A DNA stretch of 64,000 nt from Gyromitra esculenta (taxonomy: Eukaryota > Ascomycota > Pezizomycetes > Pezizales > Discinaceae). Below the pieces are notes generated by a model, which saw nothing but the letters and a program-made list of their open reading frames with translations, made no database searches and was not told where the DNA came from. The DNA is taken from NCBI GenBank assembly GCA_038503075.1, contig JBCAML010000009.1:372001-436000 (forward strand), read 5' to 3'. A program made the translations under genes and the position numbers. Positions 34,233 to 43,664 of this stretch are shown piece by piece (position 1 is the stretch's first letter; each line of letters begins with the position of its first letter).

Positions 34233-35470
34233 GACTCAACTGAGTCTGCTGCATCGAAGGCAGGAAAACGAGGTGGCAAGGGTGGTGGAAAAACAGAGGA
34301 AGCAGGGGGAGCGGCGGGGGCGTTAACAGCAGCTCCCCTCATGGCGGGGCGTTTCGAAGCGGAGGGGCAGTTGGAGAAGATGTGTCCTTCTCCAGCACAG
34401 AACAGGCAGCGGTTGTTGGTCTGTCTCCATGCTTTTTCTTCGGGGGACAGCTTTCTTCTTCCATTGATCTGAACGTAGCGTTGTTCAGGGGCGGGGCGAG
34501 AGGTGGAGGTACGGCCGAAAGAGAGATCCATAGGGACAAGTCCTCCAGGGGCAAAGGAGGAGGAAGCGGGGGTATAGGCGGCGGGGGCGGCAGCAGGGGC
34601 GGTGAATTGTCCCATGGTGTTGCGGGCGGCATTTTTCTTTTCCTCCCTTCTTGCTCGGATTCGGTTATCGAGGCGAAGGAGGAAGGCGCAAAGGGAAGTG
34701 AAGGTGGTGGGGAAGTCGGCGACAGTTACTACCGCTTCCTTTAGCTCGTCCGACATGCCGAACTCAAGGGCATCATTCTTGGCTGACTCATCATAATTGA
34801 GGCGTCCCATGATGCGTTGAAAGTCGGCAAGGTAGGCGGAGAAATCTCGCTTCCCTTGTCGGAGCTGGTGTAATTCACGGCGGGCAGTACCGAGAGGGTC
34901 GGGATCGCCGAAGGCTGTTTCCAGGGCGGTGATCAAATCGGCGGCAGAGTTCCAAGTGGTAGTTCCGTCAGGAAGGACGGAGTGGCGAACTTGTTCGAGG
35001 GCGGCTCCCTCGAGGCGGCTGATAGCATACAATATCATATTGTTGCTGTTGGAGAAGCGGTCGGCATTGACCGAGAGTTTTGATCTGAGTTGCAAAATGA
35101 ACCCAGGGAGTTTATCGCGAGACCCATTGAACTTATCTGGGTCGGGCATCTTATCTGAGCGGCCTCCTTGAGTGTGAGCAGGAGGGGGTGGCGGTGACGG
35201 CGCAGGTGGGGGAGGAGCGGTGTTTTGGAGGCGAGCGACTTCGGCTTCAGCTGCCTGTAGTTGGGATTGGCAAGTATTGAATCTTGCCGTCATGTTGTTT
35301 CTCTCCTGCGTGACCTCTTCGAGTTGTAGGTCGGCGTAGGTGAGGTTTTCGATCCGTTGCTGGTAATGGGATCGAACCTCCTCGTAAGCGGAGGCGAGGT
35401 CTGCATTGGCGGCGGCTTGGAAGTTCTCAAAGGTAGGGAAGGTCCAGGGGGCGGGGGCGGAGGTGCTCAT
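34223..35470 (-). CDS. gag: A3 Gag
   Basis: This is an intact 415-residue Gag starting MSTSAPAPWTFPTFENFQ at 35470. The frame stays open upstream through the primer site, but that part is leader RNA. The N-terminal half is charged and helical (LASAYEEVRSHYQQRIENL). A central Pro-rich linker precedes the Gag core (LPGFILQLRSKLSVN, HQLRQGKRDFSAYLADFQR), and a CCHC knuckle sits at residues 355-368. It assembles the virus-like particle and packages RNA. It ends two codons after the slippery Ser-Leu and is overlapped there by pol. Confidence 0.93.
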   Translation of the reverse strand: MSTSAPAPWTFPTFENFQAAANADLASAYEEVRSHYQQRIENLTYADLQLEEVTQERNNMTARFNTCQSQLQAAEAEVARLQNTAPPPPAPSPPPPPAHTQGGRSDKMPDPDKFNGSRDKLPGFILQLRSKLSVNADRFSNSNNMILYAISRLEGAALEQVRHSVLPDGTTTWNSAADLITALETAFGDPDPLGTARRELHQLRQGKRDFSAYLADFQRIMGRLNYDESAKNDALEFGMSDELKEAVVTVADFPTTFTSLCAFLLRLDNRIRARREEKKNAARNTMGQFTAPAAAPAAYTPASSSFAPGGLVPMDLSFGRTSTSRPAPEQRYVQINGRRKLSPEEKAWRQTNNRCLFCAGEGHIFSNCPSASKRPAMRGAAVNAPAAPPASSVFPPPLPPRFPAFDAADSVESLN

Positions 35471-35528
35471 GGCGGCGTTGGTGGTTTTGTGGCAGCGTAA
35501 AAAGGCGGGGTAGAGAGTGTGGATGAGG

Positions 35529-35537
35529 AAGCAACGT
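35529..35537 (-). promoter_or_regulatory. A3 primer-binding site, self-complementary to the LTR
   Basis: In sense the sequence after the LTR is TT then ACGTTGCTT. The nine bases are the exact complement of AAGCAACGT at 35753-35761 inside the adjacent LTR. No TGG, as would pair with a tRNA CCA end, is present at the LTR boundary. Confidence 0.65.
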
Positions 35538-35539
35538 AA

Positions 35540-35950
35540 TCTCAAGGGGGCGAGGTTTATCTTCAAGCTCTCAGGTATCCTCCGAGATGAGCAGTGCTAC
35601 TTGGATAGAAAACTAAGCGACGAGAGTAATTTACGAGGTTCCACAGGCTCTACGAGGTGTTCAAGTATAGAGGACTTGAGAGCGGCGACAGCGTAAGGTT
35701 ATGAGGTATAACCGAGGTTTGTATTGTAAAATACAAGAGTGTACGATAGAAGACGTTGCTTAAAGAGAGAAGAAAGAAAAGTACAACAAGAGGGGGAAAC
35801 CCTTCGCTTATATACCCATAATCCATCTCTTCGATGACAAACGTATGACTCATTGTAACAAAAACCAAGGAAAACATATCAAACGACAATAAAGCAACGC
35901 GACCAAACATCCATACTATCCCTTAAATGACCTAACAACCATCCATGAAA
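35540..35950 (-). repeat. Middle LTR shared by A3 and A4
   Basis: This is a 411-bp A LTR. It serves as 5' LTR for A3 (primer site at 35529-35537) and as 3' LTR for A4 (purine tract just above 35950). By eye it differs from the A4 5' LTR at roughly 30 positions. Confidence 0.93.
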
Positions 35951-35962
35951 GTACCCCCCCCT

Positions 35963-38900
35963 TTATAACCGTGAGCTCCTGCGAACACTAGCCAGATCCT
36001 CCTTAGGTTTATTCGGGTAACGTTGGTGAAAGAGATCTACTGCCTCAGTCTCTCCGTGATATTCCACAGGTTCCCAGGTGGGCAAAGCATATCCTGTCCA
36101 TTCAACCAAATATAGAAGTTTTCCTCGGTAGAGGCGTGAGTCCAATATACTCTCGACGAGATATTCCTCATGGTCGTTAACTCGGACAGGGGGAGGTGGT
36201 GGAATAATTTGACCGGGGAGCGGGTCAGTAGGGGCTGCTTTGATCAATGAAACATGGAATACCGGGTGGTATTTCATCGATATCGGTAGATCTATTTCAT
36301 ACGCGTGCGCCGAGATTATCTTCTTCACAGGGAAGGGGCCACTCCATTTCCAATCTAACTTCCTCGAGTTTCTAGTTGTTCTCATGTTTTTCATTGATAT
36401 GAAAACCTGGTCATTAACTTTGAATGAGGGGGCAGGGGTACGGTGCTTGTTACTGCTGGTCTCGTAGATATCCTGGGCCGTTTTCATCTGTACTCGAAGG
36501 AAGTCCCTGAGTTCTTCCATCTTCAGAGCAAAGAGGTTGGCATCTAGGGTTTGTGGAGAACGATCATTGGGGACGACGGAGGTATCAAAGCGAGGGTGGT
36601 AACCATAATTGGCAAAGAAGGGGGTGGCCTTAGTGCTAGCTGATTCCTGATTATTGGCCGCAAACTCTGCAATGGGCAACCATTTTGCCCAGTCGTCTTG
36701 TTGGTACGAAACATAGCAACGAAGATACTGTTCCATAGTGGCATTGAGACGCTCCGTTTGGCCGTCAGTTTCCGGGTGAAAGGATGTTGACATGCGGGCG
36801 GAGATGTTTAGACGTTGACAAAGGTGTTTCCAAAACTTAGCGGTAAACTGCGTTCCTCTATCAGAAGTGATATAGGAAGGTAGTCCGTGGAGTTTCCAAA
36901 CGTTCTTAAGATAGAGTTCTGCCGTGTCTTCAGCATTGACAGTAGTATCGCAAGGGATTAGGTGTCGCATTTTTGACAACCTGTCTACTACGACCATTAT
37001 TGCATTAAAGCCATCGGAATCGGGGAGTCCAGTAACAAAGTCCATTGATAGCTCTTCCCAGGGGCGGTTTGGGATCGGAAGGGGCTTGAGGACGCCGTGG
37101 GTACCTAGTGTACTAGGTTTTGCTCGTCGGCAAGTATGACAGTTCCGAGTATACCGTCCAATGTACTCTCTCATTTTTGGCCAATAAAAATGTCTAGAGA
37201 TAAGTTCGAAAGATTTATCACGTCCCGGGTGGCCGGCGGATGGGGCATCGTGGTGTCTTTGCAGAATAAGAAGGCGAAGGGGGTCATGATCGGGGATATA
37301 GAGCTTTTGTCGGTAGAAAAGATGGCCATTTGATTCCGTACAATCGCCCAAGGTAATTTCTTTGGATTGCTGTTCGCCATTCTTAAGTGCTAATAGAATT
37401 TTTTGTGGGAATGGGTCAGCAATATATCCGAGGTTGATCAAGGTTTCGAGGGGGGCATCCAATTCAGCGGGTTCATTTGACAAAGAACCCGAAAACAAAC
37501 TTAGCTTGGGGTCAAGGTTCTTCTCCTTCAAGACTACCTGATGTTGGTGTTGTAGTCTTTCATCCCCTTCTTCAGGGAGATCTCCTGATCTCCGAGTCAG
37601 TGCGTCCGGCTTTCCTCCCTGTACTCCTGGTCGATAAGTGATCACGAAGTCAAAGCGCGAGAGGTATTCTGCCCATCTGACTTGTCTCCGGTTGAGCTGT
37701 TTTGTTGTCATAAAATACTCCAGGTTTTTATGATCAGTGATGACGGAGATGGGTAGTTCTGAACCTTCGAGTTCTGGTCTCCATTCCTCGAAACAACGAA
37801 TGATGGCTAGGAGTTCCTTGTCATATATTTCATAATTACACTCAGCGGGTGAATGTTTTTTCGAAAAGAATGCCACGGGGTGAAGTACGCCATTATCATC
37901 AAGTTGGGAGAGAACACCACCGGAGACGAAGTCAGATGCATCTGATTCCACAAAAATTTTCTTTCGGGGATCGAAGTGAATGAGTACTGGGGCTTTGGTA
38001 AAGGCATTCTTTAGAGCTTCGAATGCGAGTTCAGCTTCAACAGTCCATTCAAAGGTGATGCCTTTTTTTGTAAAGGCAGTGAGAGGGGCAGCAAGGCGAG
38101 AAAATCCTAGAATAAATCTTCGGTAGAAGTTTGCGAACCCTAAGAAGGCTTGTACATCTTTAATACACTTGGGTCGGTTCCAGTCGCGCACCGCTTTAAG
38201 TTTGTCTTCGTCCATCTTGATTCCTTCAGGCGTGAGGATTAGGCCGAGGTATTTTATTGATTGGACATGGAATTCACACTTCTCAGGTTTGAGAAGGATG
38301 TTATTGGCTTTCAGGGCATCGAGGACTTGTCTGACGTGCACTTTATGTTCTGCAAGGGTATCACTATAGATCAGGATATCATCGAGATACGCTGTGCAGA
38401 ATAGGTCCAAGTATTCTCGAAGGGAGTCGTTGACGAAGCGTTGGAAGGTTCCAGGGGCGTTGGTGAGGCCGAATGGCATTACCATGTATTCATACAAGCC
38501 ATATCGGGTTCGAAAGGCTGTTTTCCATTCTTCCCCTTCAGCGATACGAATCTGGTGGAAGCCGTCGCGGAGATCGAGTTTGGAGTACCACTGAGCTTTT
38601 GCAAGGCGATCCAAGGTTTCTTTGATCAGGGGGGAAGTATATCGGTCTTTAACCGTGAGAGCGTTAAGGCCACGGTAATCGACACAAAGGCGGAGGGAAC
38701 CATCGGGTTTGGCGGCGAAGAGGACTGGAGAACCGGCGGAAGATGAACTGGCACGGATAAACCCTTTTTCTAAGTTGTCTTCGATATACTTCTTGAGAAC
38801 TAGAAGTTCATCTCGTGACATACCATAGAGTGGGCCAAATGGTGGTTCCTTGCCTTCTTGCAGGGTGATCTTATGGTCATAGGGTCGTCGGGGGGGGAGT

Positions 38901-39649
38901 CCTTGGGCTTTGGCTTTGTCGAACATATCCAGGTATTCGTGGTACTCGGCGGGTATTCGTTGTCTCCACTCCTCTTTGGTAGTCTTGCTATCAAGGACTC
39001 TATTAATTTCATAGAGGGACATGGAATACACTTGAATACCCTTCTTTCTGGCGAGCATGCGGAAGCTAGCTGCGCCGATAAAGGCGGCGTTTAGTTTTGC
39101 TGGAGGGGGAATGGCGGCGGCTGAGACGACGGGTTGCTTGGGGGCACAGTGGGTGGTGCAGAATTCAGAATTGAATTCAATGCTTTTGTTCGCAAATTGT
39201 AGATGAACGTCATGGAGGTTCATCCAAGGGATACCGAGTACTAGGGGGTAATGGCCTAGCTTGGTGACAAAGAAGGGAGCTTTTTCTGTGTGTTGTTGGA
39301 TAGATAGGTCTAGGTGGCAGAGATTGACAATGTCCCCCGAGGCAATTGTTCGGCCGTCAATGACTTCTAATTGGCGAGGGGTTTTTAGGGGAGATAAAGG
39401 CAGGGAATGGTGACGCACGAAGTTTTCATCAATGAAAGCGAACCCTGAGGCTCCAGTATCAAGAAGCGCGTGTGTTTTTATAATTTTATTTTGGTGGGAA
39501 AGGCTACAAGAGACTACAAAATGTTCCCCATCCAAGTTATCCTCCACACACACATCTGATACCGAAAACCCAGAAATAGAGAACGCTGACAAAGGAGAAA
39601 AATGAACCAGAGCAGGGTCACAAGGCGACTCTGGTTGAACTAGTTTAAA
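35963..39649 (-). CDS. pol: A4 Pol polyprotein, reached by -1 frameshift
   Basis: Second intact Pol, again 1,209 residues from its first ATG (39592), with the same domain order and every catalytic residue listed for A3. It differs from A3 Pol by scattered substitutions, denser in the RNase H-integrase spacer and in the region after integrase. Examples are AEDTAELYL against AEQTAELYL and YITSDRGTQ against HITSDRGTQ. The C-terminal chromodomain (YLVEWTGYALPTWEPVEYH) is present. Two divergent yet intact copies in tandem suggest they did not arise by a very recent simple duplication. Confidence 0.95.
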   Translation of the reverse strand, partial: FKLVQPESPCDPALVHFSPLSAFSISGFSVSDVCVEDNLDGEHFVVSCSLSHQNKIIKTHALLDTGASGFAFIDENFVRHHSLPLSPLKTPRQLEVIDGRTIASGDIVNLCHLDLSIQQHTEKAPFFVTKLGHYPLVLGIPWMNLHDVHLQFANKSIEFNSEFCTTHCAPKQPVVSAAAIPPPAKLNAAFIGAASFRMLARKKGIQVYSMSLYEINRVLDSKTTKEEWRQRIPAEYHEYLDMFDKAKAQGLPPRRPYDHKITLQEGKEPPFGPLYGMSRDELLVLKKYIEDNLEKGFIRASSSSAGSPVLFAAKPDGSLRLCVDYRGLNALTVKDRYTSPLIKETLDRLAKAQWYSKLDLRDGFHQIRIAEGEEWKTAFRTRYGLYEYMVMPFGLTNAPGTFQRFVNDSLREYLDLFCTAYLDDILIYSDTLAEHKVHVRQVLDALKANNILLKPEKCEFHVQSIKYLGLILTPEGIKMDEDKLKAVRDWNRPKCIKDVQAFLGFANFYRRFILGFSRLAAPLTAFTKKGITFEWTVEAELAFEALKNAFTKAPVLIHFDPRKKIFVESDASDFVSGGVLSQLDDNGVLHPVAFFSKKHSPAECNYEIYDKELLAIIRCFEEWRPELEGSELPISVITDHKNLEYFMTTKQLNRRQVRWAEYLSRFDFVITYRPGVQGGKPDALTRRSGDLPEEGDERLQHQHQVVLKEKNLDPKLSLFSGSLSNEPAELDAPLETLINLGYIADPFPQKILLALKNGEQQSKEITLGDCTESNGHLFYRQKLYIPDHDPLRLLILQRHHDAPSAGHPGRDKSFELISRHFYWPKMREYIGRYTRNCHTCRRAKPSTLGTHGVLKPLPIPNRPWEELSMDFVTGLPDSDGFNAIMVVVDRLSKMRHLIPCDTTVNAEDTAELYLKNVWKLHGLPSYITSDRGTQFTAKFWKHLCQRLNISARMSTSFHPETDGQTERLNATMEQYLRCYVSYQQDDWAKWLPIAEFAANNQESASTKATPFFANYGYHPRFDTSVVPNDRSPQTLDANLFALKMEELRDFLRVQMKTAQDIYETSSNKHRTPAPSFKVNDQVFISMKNMRTTRNSRKLDWKWSGPFPVKKIISAHAYEIDLPISMKYHPVFHVSLIKAAPTDPLPGQIIPPPPPVRVNDHEEYLVESILDSRLYRGKLLYLVEWTGYALPTWEPVEYHGETEAVDLFHQRYPNKPKEDLASVRRSSRL
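39605..39649 (-). promoter_or_regulatory. A4 gag-pol -1 frameshift signal
   Basis: Same layout as in A3: heptamer TTTAAAC at 39643-39649, gag stop TAG at 39640-39642, and the stem AACCAGAG/CTCTGGTT at 39629-39636 and 39605-39612. Confidence 0.85.
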
Positions 39650-40887
39650 GACTCAACTGAGTCTGCTGCATCGAAGGCAGGGAAACGAGGTGGCAAAGGT
39701 GGCGGAAAAACTGAGGGGGCTGGAGGTGCGGCGGCGGCATTGGTAACAGCTCCTCTCATGGCGGGGCGCTTGGAGGCAGAAGGGCAGTTTGAGAAAATAT
39801 GACCTTCCCCGGCGCAGAACAGGCAACGATTATTGGTTTGTCTCCAGGATTTCTCTTCTGGAGATAGTTTTCTTCTCCCGTTTATTTGAACATACCGTTG
39901 TTCAGGGGCGGGGCGAGAGGTGGAGGTTCGGCCAAAAGAGAGATCCATGGGGACAAGTCCTCCAGGGGCGAAGGAGGAGGAAGCGGGAGTATAGGCGGCG
40001 GGGGCGGCGGCAGGGGCGGTGAATTGCCCCATGGTGTTGCGGGCGGCATTTTTTTTCTCTTCTCTTCTTGCTCGGATTCGGTTATCCAGGCGGAGGAGGA
40101 AGGCGCAGAGGGAAGTAAAGGTGGTGGGGAAGTCGGCAACGGTTACTACCGCTTCTTTCAGCTCGTCCGACATGCCGAATTCCAGAGCATCGTTCTTGGC
40201 TGACTCGTCGTAGTTAAGGCGTCCCATGATCCGTTGAAAGTCGGCAAGGTAGGCGGAGAAATCTCGCTTCCCTTGTCGGAGTTGGTGCAGCTCACGGCGG
40301 GCAGTGCCGAGAGGGTCGGGATCGCCGAAAGCTGTCTCCAAGGCGGTGATCAAATCGGCGGCTGAGTTCCATGTGGTAGTTCCGTCAGGAAGGACGGAGT
40401 GGCGAACTTGTTCGAGGGCGGCTCCCTCGAGGCGGCTAATAGCATACAATATCATATTGTTGCTGTTGGAGAAGCGGTCGGCGTTAACCGAGAGTTTTGA
40501 CCTGAGTTGCAGAACAAACCCAGGGAGTTTATCGCGAGACCCATTGAACTTATCCGGGTCAGGCATCTTATCCGAACGACCTCCTTGAGTGTGAGCAGGA
40601 GGGGGTGGTGGCGATGGTGCAGGTGGTGGGGGGGCGGTGTTTTGGAGGCGGGCGATTTCTGCTTCGGCTGCTTGCAACTGGGATTGGCAGGTGTTAAACC
40701 TTGCCGTCATATTATTCCTCTCTTGTGTGACTTCTTCGAGTTGGAGGTCAGCGTATGTGAGGTTTTCGATCCGTTGTTGGTAATGGGATCGAACCTCCTC
40801 GTAAGCGGAGGCGAGGTCGGTGCTGGCGGCGGCTTGGAAGTTCTCGAAAGTCGGGAAAGTCCAGGGGGCGGGAGCGGGGTTGCTCAT
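39640..40887 (-). CDS. gag: A4 Gag
   Basis: This is an intact 415-residue Gag starting MSNPAPAPWTFPTFENFQ at 40887. It is nearly the same as A3 Gag and has the same CCHC knuckle. The AA-rich segment after the knuckle differs (GAVTNAAAAPPAP against GAAVNAPAAPPAS). Confidence 0.93.
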   Translation of the reverse strand: MSNPAPAPWTFPTFENFQAAASTDLASAYEEVRSHYQQRIENLTYADLQLEEVTQERNNMTARFNTCQSQLQAAEAEIARLQNTAPPPPAPSPPPPPAHTQGGRSDKMPDPDKFNGSRDKLPGFVLQLRSKLSVNADRFSNSNNMILYAISRLEGAALEQVRHSVLPDGTTTWNSAADLITALETAFGDPDPLGTARRELHQLRQGKRDFSAYLADFQRIMGRLNYDESAKNDALEFGMSDELKEAVVTVADFPTTFTSLCAFLLRLDNRIRARREEKKNAARNTMGQFTAPAAAPAAYTPASSSFAPGGLVPMDLSFGRTSTSRPAPEQRYVQINGRRKLSPEEKSWRQTNNRCLFCAGEGHIFSNCPSASKRPAMRGAVTNAAAAPPAPSVFPPPLPPRFPAFDAADSVESLN

Positions 40888-40945
40888 GGCTGCGTTGGTG
40901 GTCTTGTGGCAGCGTGAAAAGGCGGGGTAGAGGGTGTGGATGAGG

Positions 40946-40954
40946 AAGCAACGT
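40946..40954 (-). promoter_or_regulatory. A4 primer-binding site, self-complementary to the LTR
   Basis: In sense, ACGTTGCTT follows the LTR end after two T residues. It pairs perfectly with AAGCAACGT in the LTR leader, as in A3. Confidence 0.65.
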
Positions 40955-40956
40955 AA

Positions 40957-41368
40957 TCTCAAGGGGCGAGGTTTATCTTCAAGCTCTCAGGTATCCCCCG
41001 AGATGAGCAGTGCTACTTGAAGGGAAAACTAAGCGACGAGAGTGTTTTACGAGTTTCCACAGGCTCTACGAAGTGTTCAAGTATAGAGGACTTGAGGACA
41101 GCGACAGCGTAAGGTTATGAGGTATAACCGAGGTTTGTATTGTAAAATACAAGAGTGTACGATAGAAGACGTTGCTTAAAGAGAGAAGAAAGAAAAGTAC
41201 AACAAGAGGGGAAAACCCTTCGCTTATATACCCATAATCCATCTCTTTGATGACAAACGCATGACTCATTGTAACGGAAACCAAGGGAAACATATCGAAC
41301 AAAATAACAAACCAACACGACCAAACATCCCTGCCATCCGTTAGGCCTCCTAACAACCATCCATGAAA
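40957..41368 (-). repeat. 5' LTR of A4
   Basis: This 412-bp A LTR has the TATATAAG-type promoter and leader hairpins. On its outer side lies the tail of B1 pol. Confidence 0.93.
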
Positions 41369-41684
41369 CTTTCACGTTTCCCTTCTTAAGCCTGCCAATG
41401 ATCCCCTTCCGGGACAAGTGATTCCTCCACCCTCCCCGATTATAGTTAACGATCAAGAGGAATATTTTATTGAAAAAATCCTTGAGCAGCGAATCCACCA
41501 CAGACAAAAACAGTACCTCGTCGAATGGACAGGATATGCTCACCCAACATGGGAACCTGCTGAAGACCTTCAGGATACTGCTGCTCTGGACACCTTCCTC
41601 GTTACTGTAACAACCAAAGCGCCTACGGTTCGCAGGAGCTCATGCTTGAAGGGAGGAGCTACTTTCACGGATAGAACCGGGTAA
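41369..41684 (+). pseudogene. pol: B1 pol, C-terminal chromodomain part
   Basis: The fragment resumes at FHVSLLKP and carries an intact chromodomain (YLVEWTGYAHPTWEPAEDL) and the tail RRSSCLKGGATFTD. As in other B copies the frame runs through the purine tract into the LTR that begins at 41663 before stopping. Confidence 0.85.
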
Positions 41685-42080
41685 TGGGTTAGGACGATTG
41701 CGGGTAGTTACGAAGGATTTTCTTTGAGTATAATGGCTTTGTTGTTCGGCTATGTTTCGGTTGTTGTCAGATGGTGGTTTGTGTTACGAGAAAGCGGGGT
41801 ATTTAAACGGAGGATTTTGGTCGCTTGTGTTCTCTTTCTCTTTTCTTCCTTAAGCAACGTTCTCGTTTACCTTCTCTTGTAATTGTCAAATACTATCTCG
41901 GTTCTACCTCAGAACCCTCGCTGTCGCTGTCCACTTCACTGCACTTATCTCGCCTTGAGATAGACCCCTCGTAGAACTTGTAGAAACCTTGCACTCCTCG
42001 AACGTGTTAGTACCTCGCTTAAGTAGCACTGCTCACCTTCAGGGATACTGAAGGGCTTAACGAGAGACTGAACCGTGAGA
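41663..42080 (+). repeat. 3' LTR of B1
   Basis: This 418-bp B LTR shares its opening (TTTCACGGATAGAA) and several private variants with the split LTR at 25825-26652, which supports their pairing. The hairpin at 41946-41962 has the TATCTC/GAGATA stem. Confidence 0.92.
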
Positions 42081-42965
42081 CCCTGCCCCCGTCCCCTGGA
42101 CCTTCCCCACATTTGAGAACTTCCAGACCGCCGCCAACGCCGATCTCACCTCCGCCTATAAGGAAATTCGTTCCCACTACCAACAGCGGGTCGACAACCT
42201 CACTTACGCAGACCTACAACTTGAGGAAGCCACTCAAGAAAGGAATAACATGACAGCGAGATTCAACACTTGCCAGTCCCAACTACAAGCGGCTGAAGCA
42301 GAAGTCGCCCGCCTTCGCAACGCTGCCCCTCCACCACCTGCGCCCTTGCCACAACCGCCTCCCGCCCACACACAGGGAGGCGGATCAGACAAGATGCCTG
42401 ACCCAGATAAATTCAATGGGTCCCGTGATAAACTCCCTGGGTTCGTCCTGCAACTTCGGTCAAAACTCTCGGTTAACACCGACCGCTTCTCCAGTAGCAA
42501 CAATATGATATTGTATGCTATCAGCCGCCTTGAGGGAGCCGCCCTCGAGCAGATCCGCCACTCTGTCCTCCCTGATGGGACCACTACCTGGAACAACGCC
42601 GCCGAACTAATTACAGCCTTGGAGACCGCCTTCAGTGACCCCGATCCACTGGGAACCGCTCGCCACGAGTTGCACCAACTCTGACAAGGAAAACGGGACT
42701 TTTCCGCTTACCTCGCCGATTTCCAACGGATCATGGGACGGCTAAACTATGACGAATCGGCAAAGAACGACGCCCTGGAGTTTGGAATGTCAGACGAGCT
42801 GAAAGAAGCCGTAGTGACCGTCGCCGACTTCCCCACCACTTTTACTTCCCTCTGGGCCTTCCTCCTCCGCTTGGACAATCGCATCCGAGCAAGAAGAGAA
42901 GAGAAAAAAAATGCTGTCCATAACACCATGGGACAATTTACAGCCCCCGCCGCCGCTCCCGCTGC

Positions 42966-43390
42966 TTTCATGGATTGACTTAGGGAATGAGTCGTGGTTC
43001 GGATGGTTGTACAATTTCTTTGTTGTTCGGTTATGTTTTGGTTATTGTAATAATGTTCTTGTGTTTCGGTTGTTGCCGGGTTGTTGTTAGTGTTACCGAA
43101 AAGCGGGGTATTTAAGGAAGGATTTTGGTCGCTTTCGTTTCTCTTCTTCTTCTTTCCTTAAGCAACGTTCTCGTTTCACTTCTACCTGTATTACTTTAAA
43201 ATACTATCTTGGTTCTCTCTCAGAACCCTTGCTGTCGCTGTAAAACACCGCTGATACTTCGCCTTGAAGTATACCCACTGTAGGACCTGTAGAAAACATT
43301 GCACCCATCAAACGGATTGGTACCTCGCTTAAGTAGCACCGCTCACCTTCAGGGATACTGAAGGGCTTGACGAGGAACTCAACCGTGAGA
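42966..43390 (+). mobile_element. Solo LTR, family B, in A2 gag
   Basis: This 425-bp LTR starts TTTCATGGATTGAC and ends ACCGTGAGA. Flanks are GCTGC (42961-42965) and ACTGC (43391-43395), a 5-bp duplication with one later change; removing the LTR and one flank restores the gag frame at AAFTPASSS. Confidence 0.92.
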
Positions 43391-43664
43391 ACTGCCTTTA
43401 CCCCTGCCTCCTCTTCCTTCGCCCCAGGGGGACTTGTTCCCATGGATCTCTCCTTCGGACGAACCTCCACCTCTTGCCCCACCCCTGAACAACGCTATGT
43501 CCAGGTTAATGGAAGAAGAAAATTGTCTCCCGAAGAAAAAACCTGGAGACAAACCAATAACCGTTGCCTGTTCTGCGCTGGAGAAGGACATATCTTCTCC
43601 AACTGCCCCTCCGCCTTGAAACGCCCTGCCACGAGAGAGCCGTCACGAACGCCGCCGCCCCCGC

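Larger units (their letters stand above)
30125..41368 (-). mobile_element. Tandem chromovirus pair A3-A4 with a shared middle LTR
   Basis: The order is LTR (30125-30534), A3 internal (30535-35539), LTR (35540-35950), A4 internal (35951-40956), LTR (40957-41368), all in minus orientation. Each internal region has an intact 415-residue Gag and an intact Pol of 1,209 residues counted from its first ATG. The middle LTR is both the 5' LTR of A3 and the 3' LTR of A4. The outer flanks (GAGAG and CTTTC) do not match. Confidence 0.93.
25825..42080 (+). mobile_element. Ty3/gypsy chromovirus copy B1, heavily interrupted
   Basis: Plus-strand B element with near-identical outer LTR edges at 25825 and 41663. 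Later insertions are a solo A LTR in its 5' LTR, a minus-strand A LTR in pol, a B LTR at 29706, and the A3-A4 tandem. Part of pol between reverse transcriptase and the integrase tail is missing. The flanks (CTGCC left, CCCTG right) lie in the repetitive gag start CCCTGCCCCTGCC and do not form a clean duplication. Confidence 0.8.
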
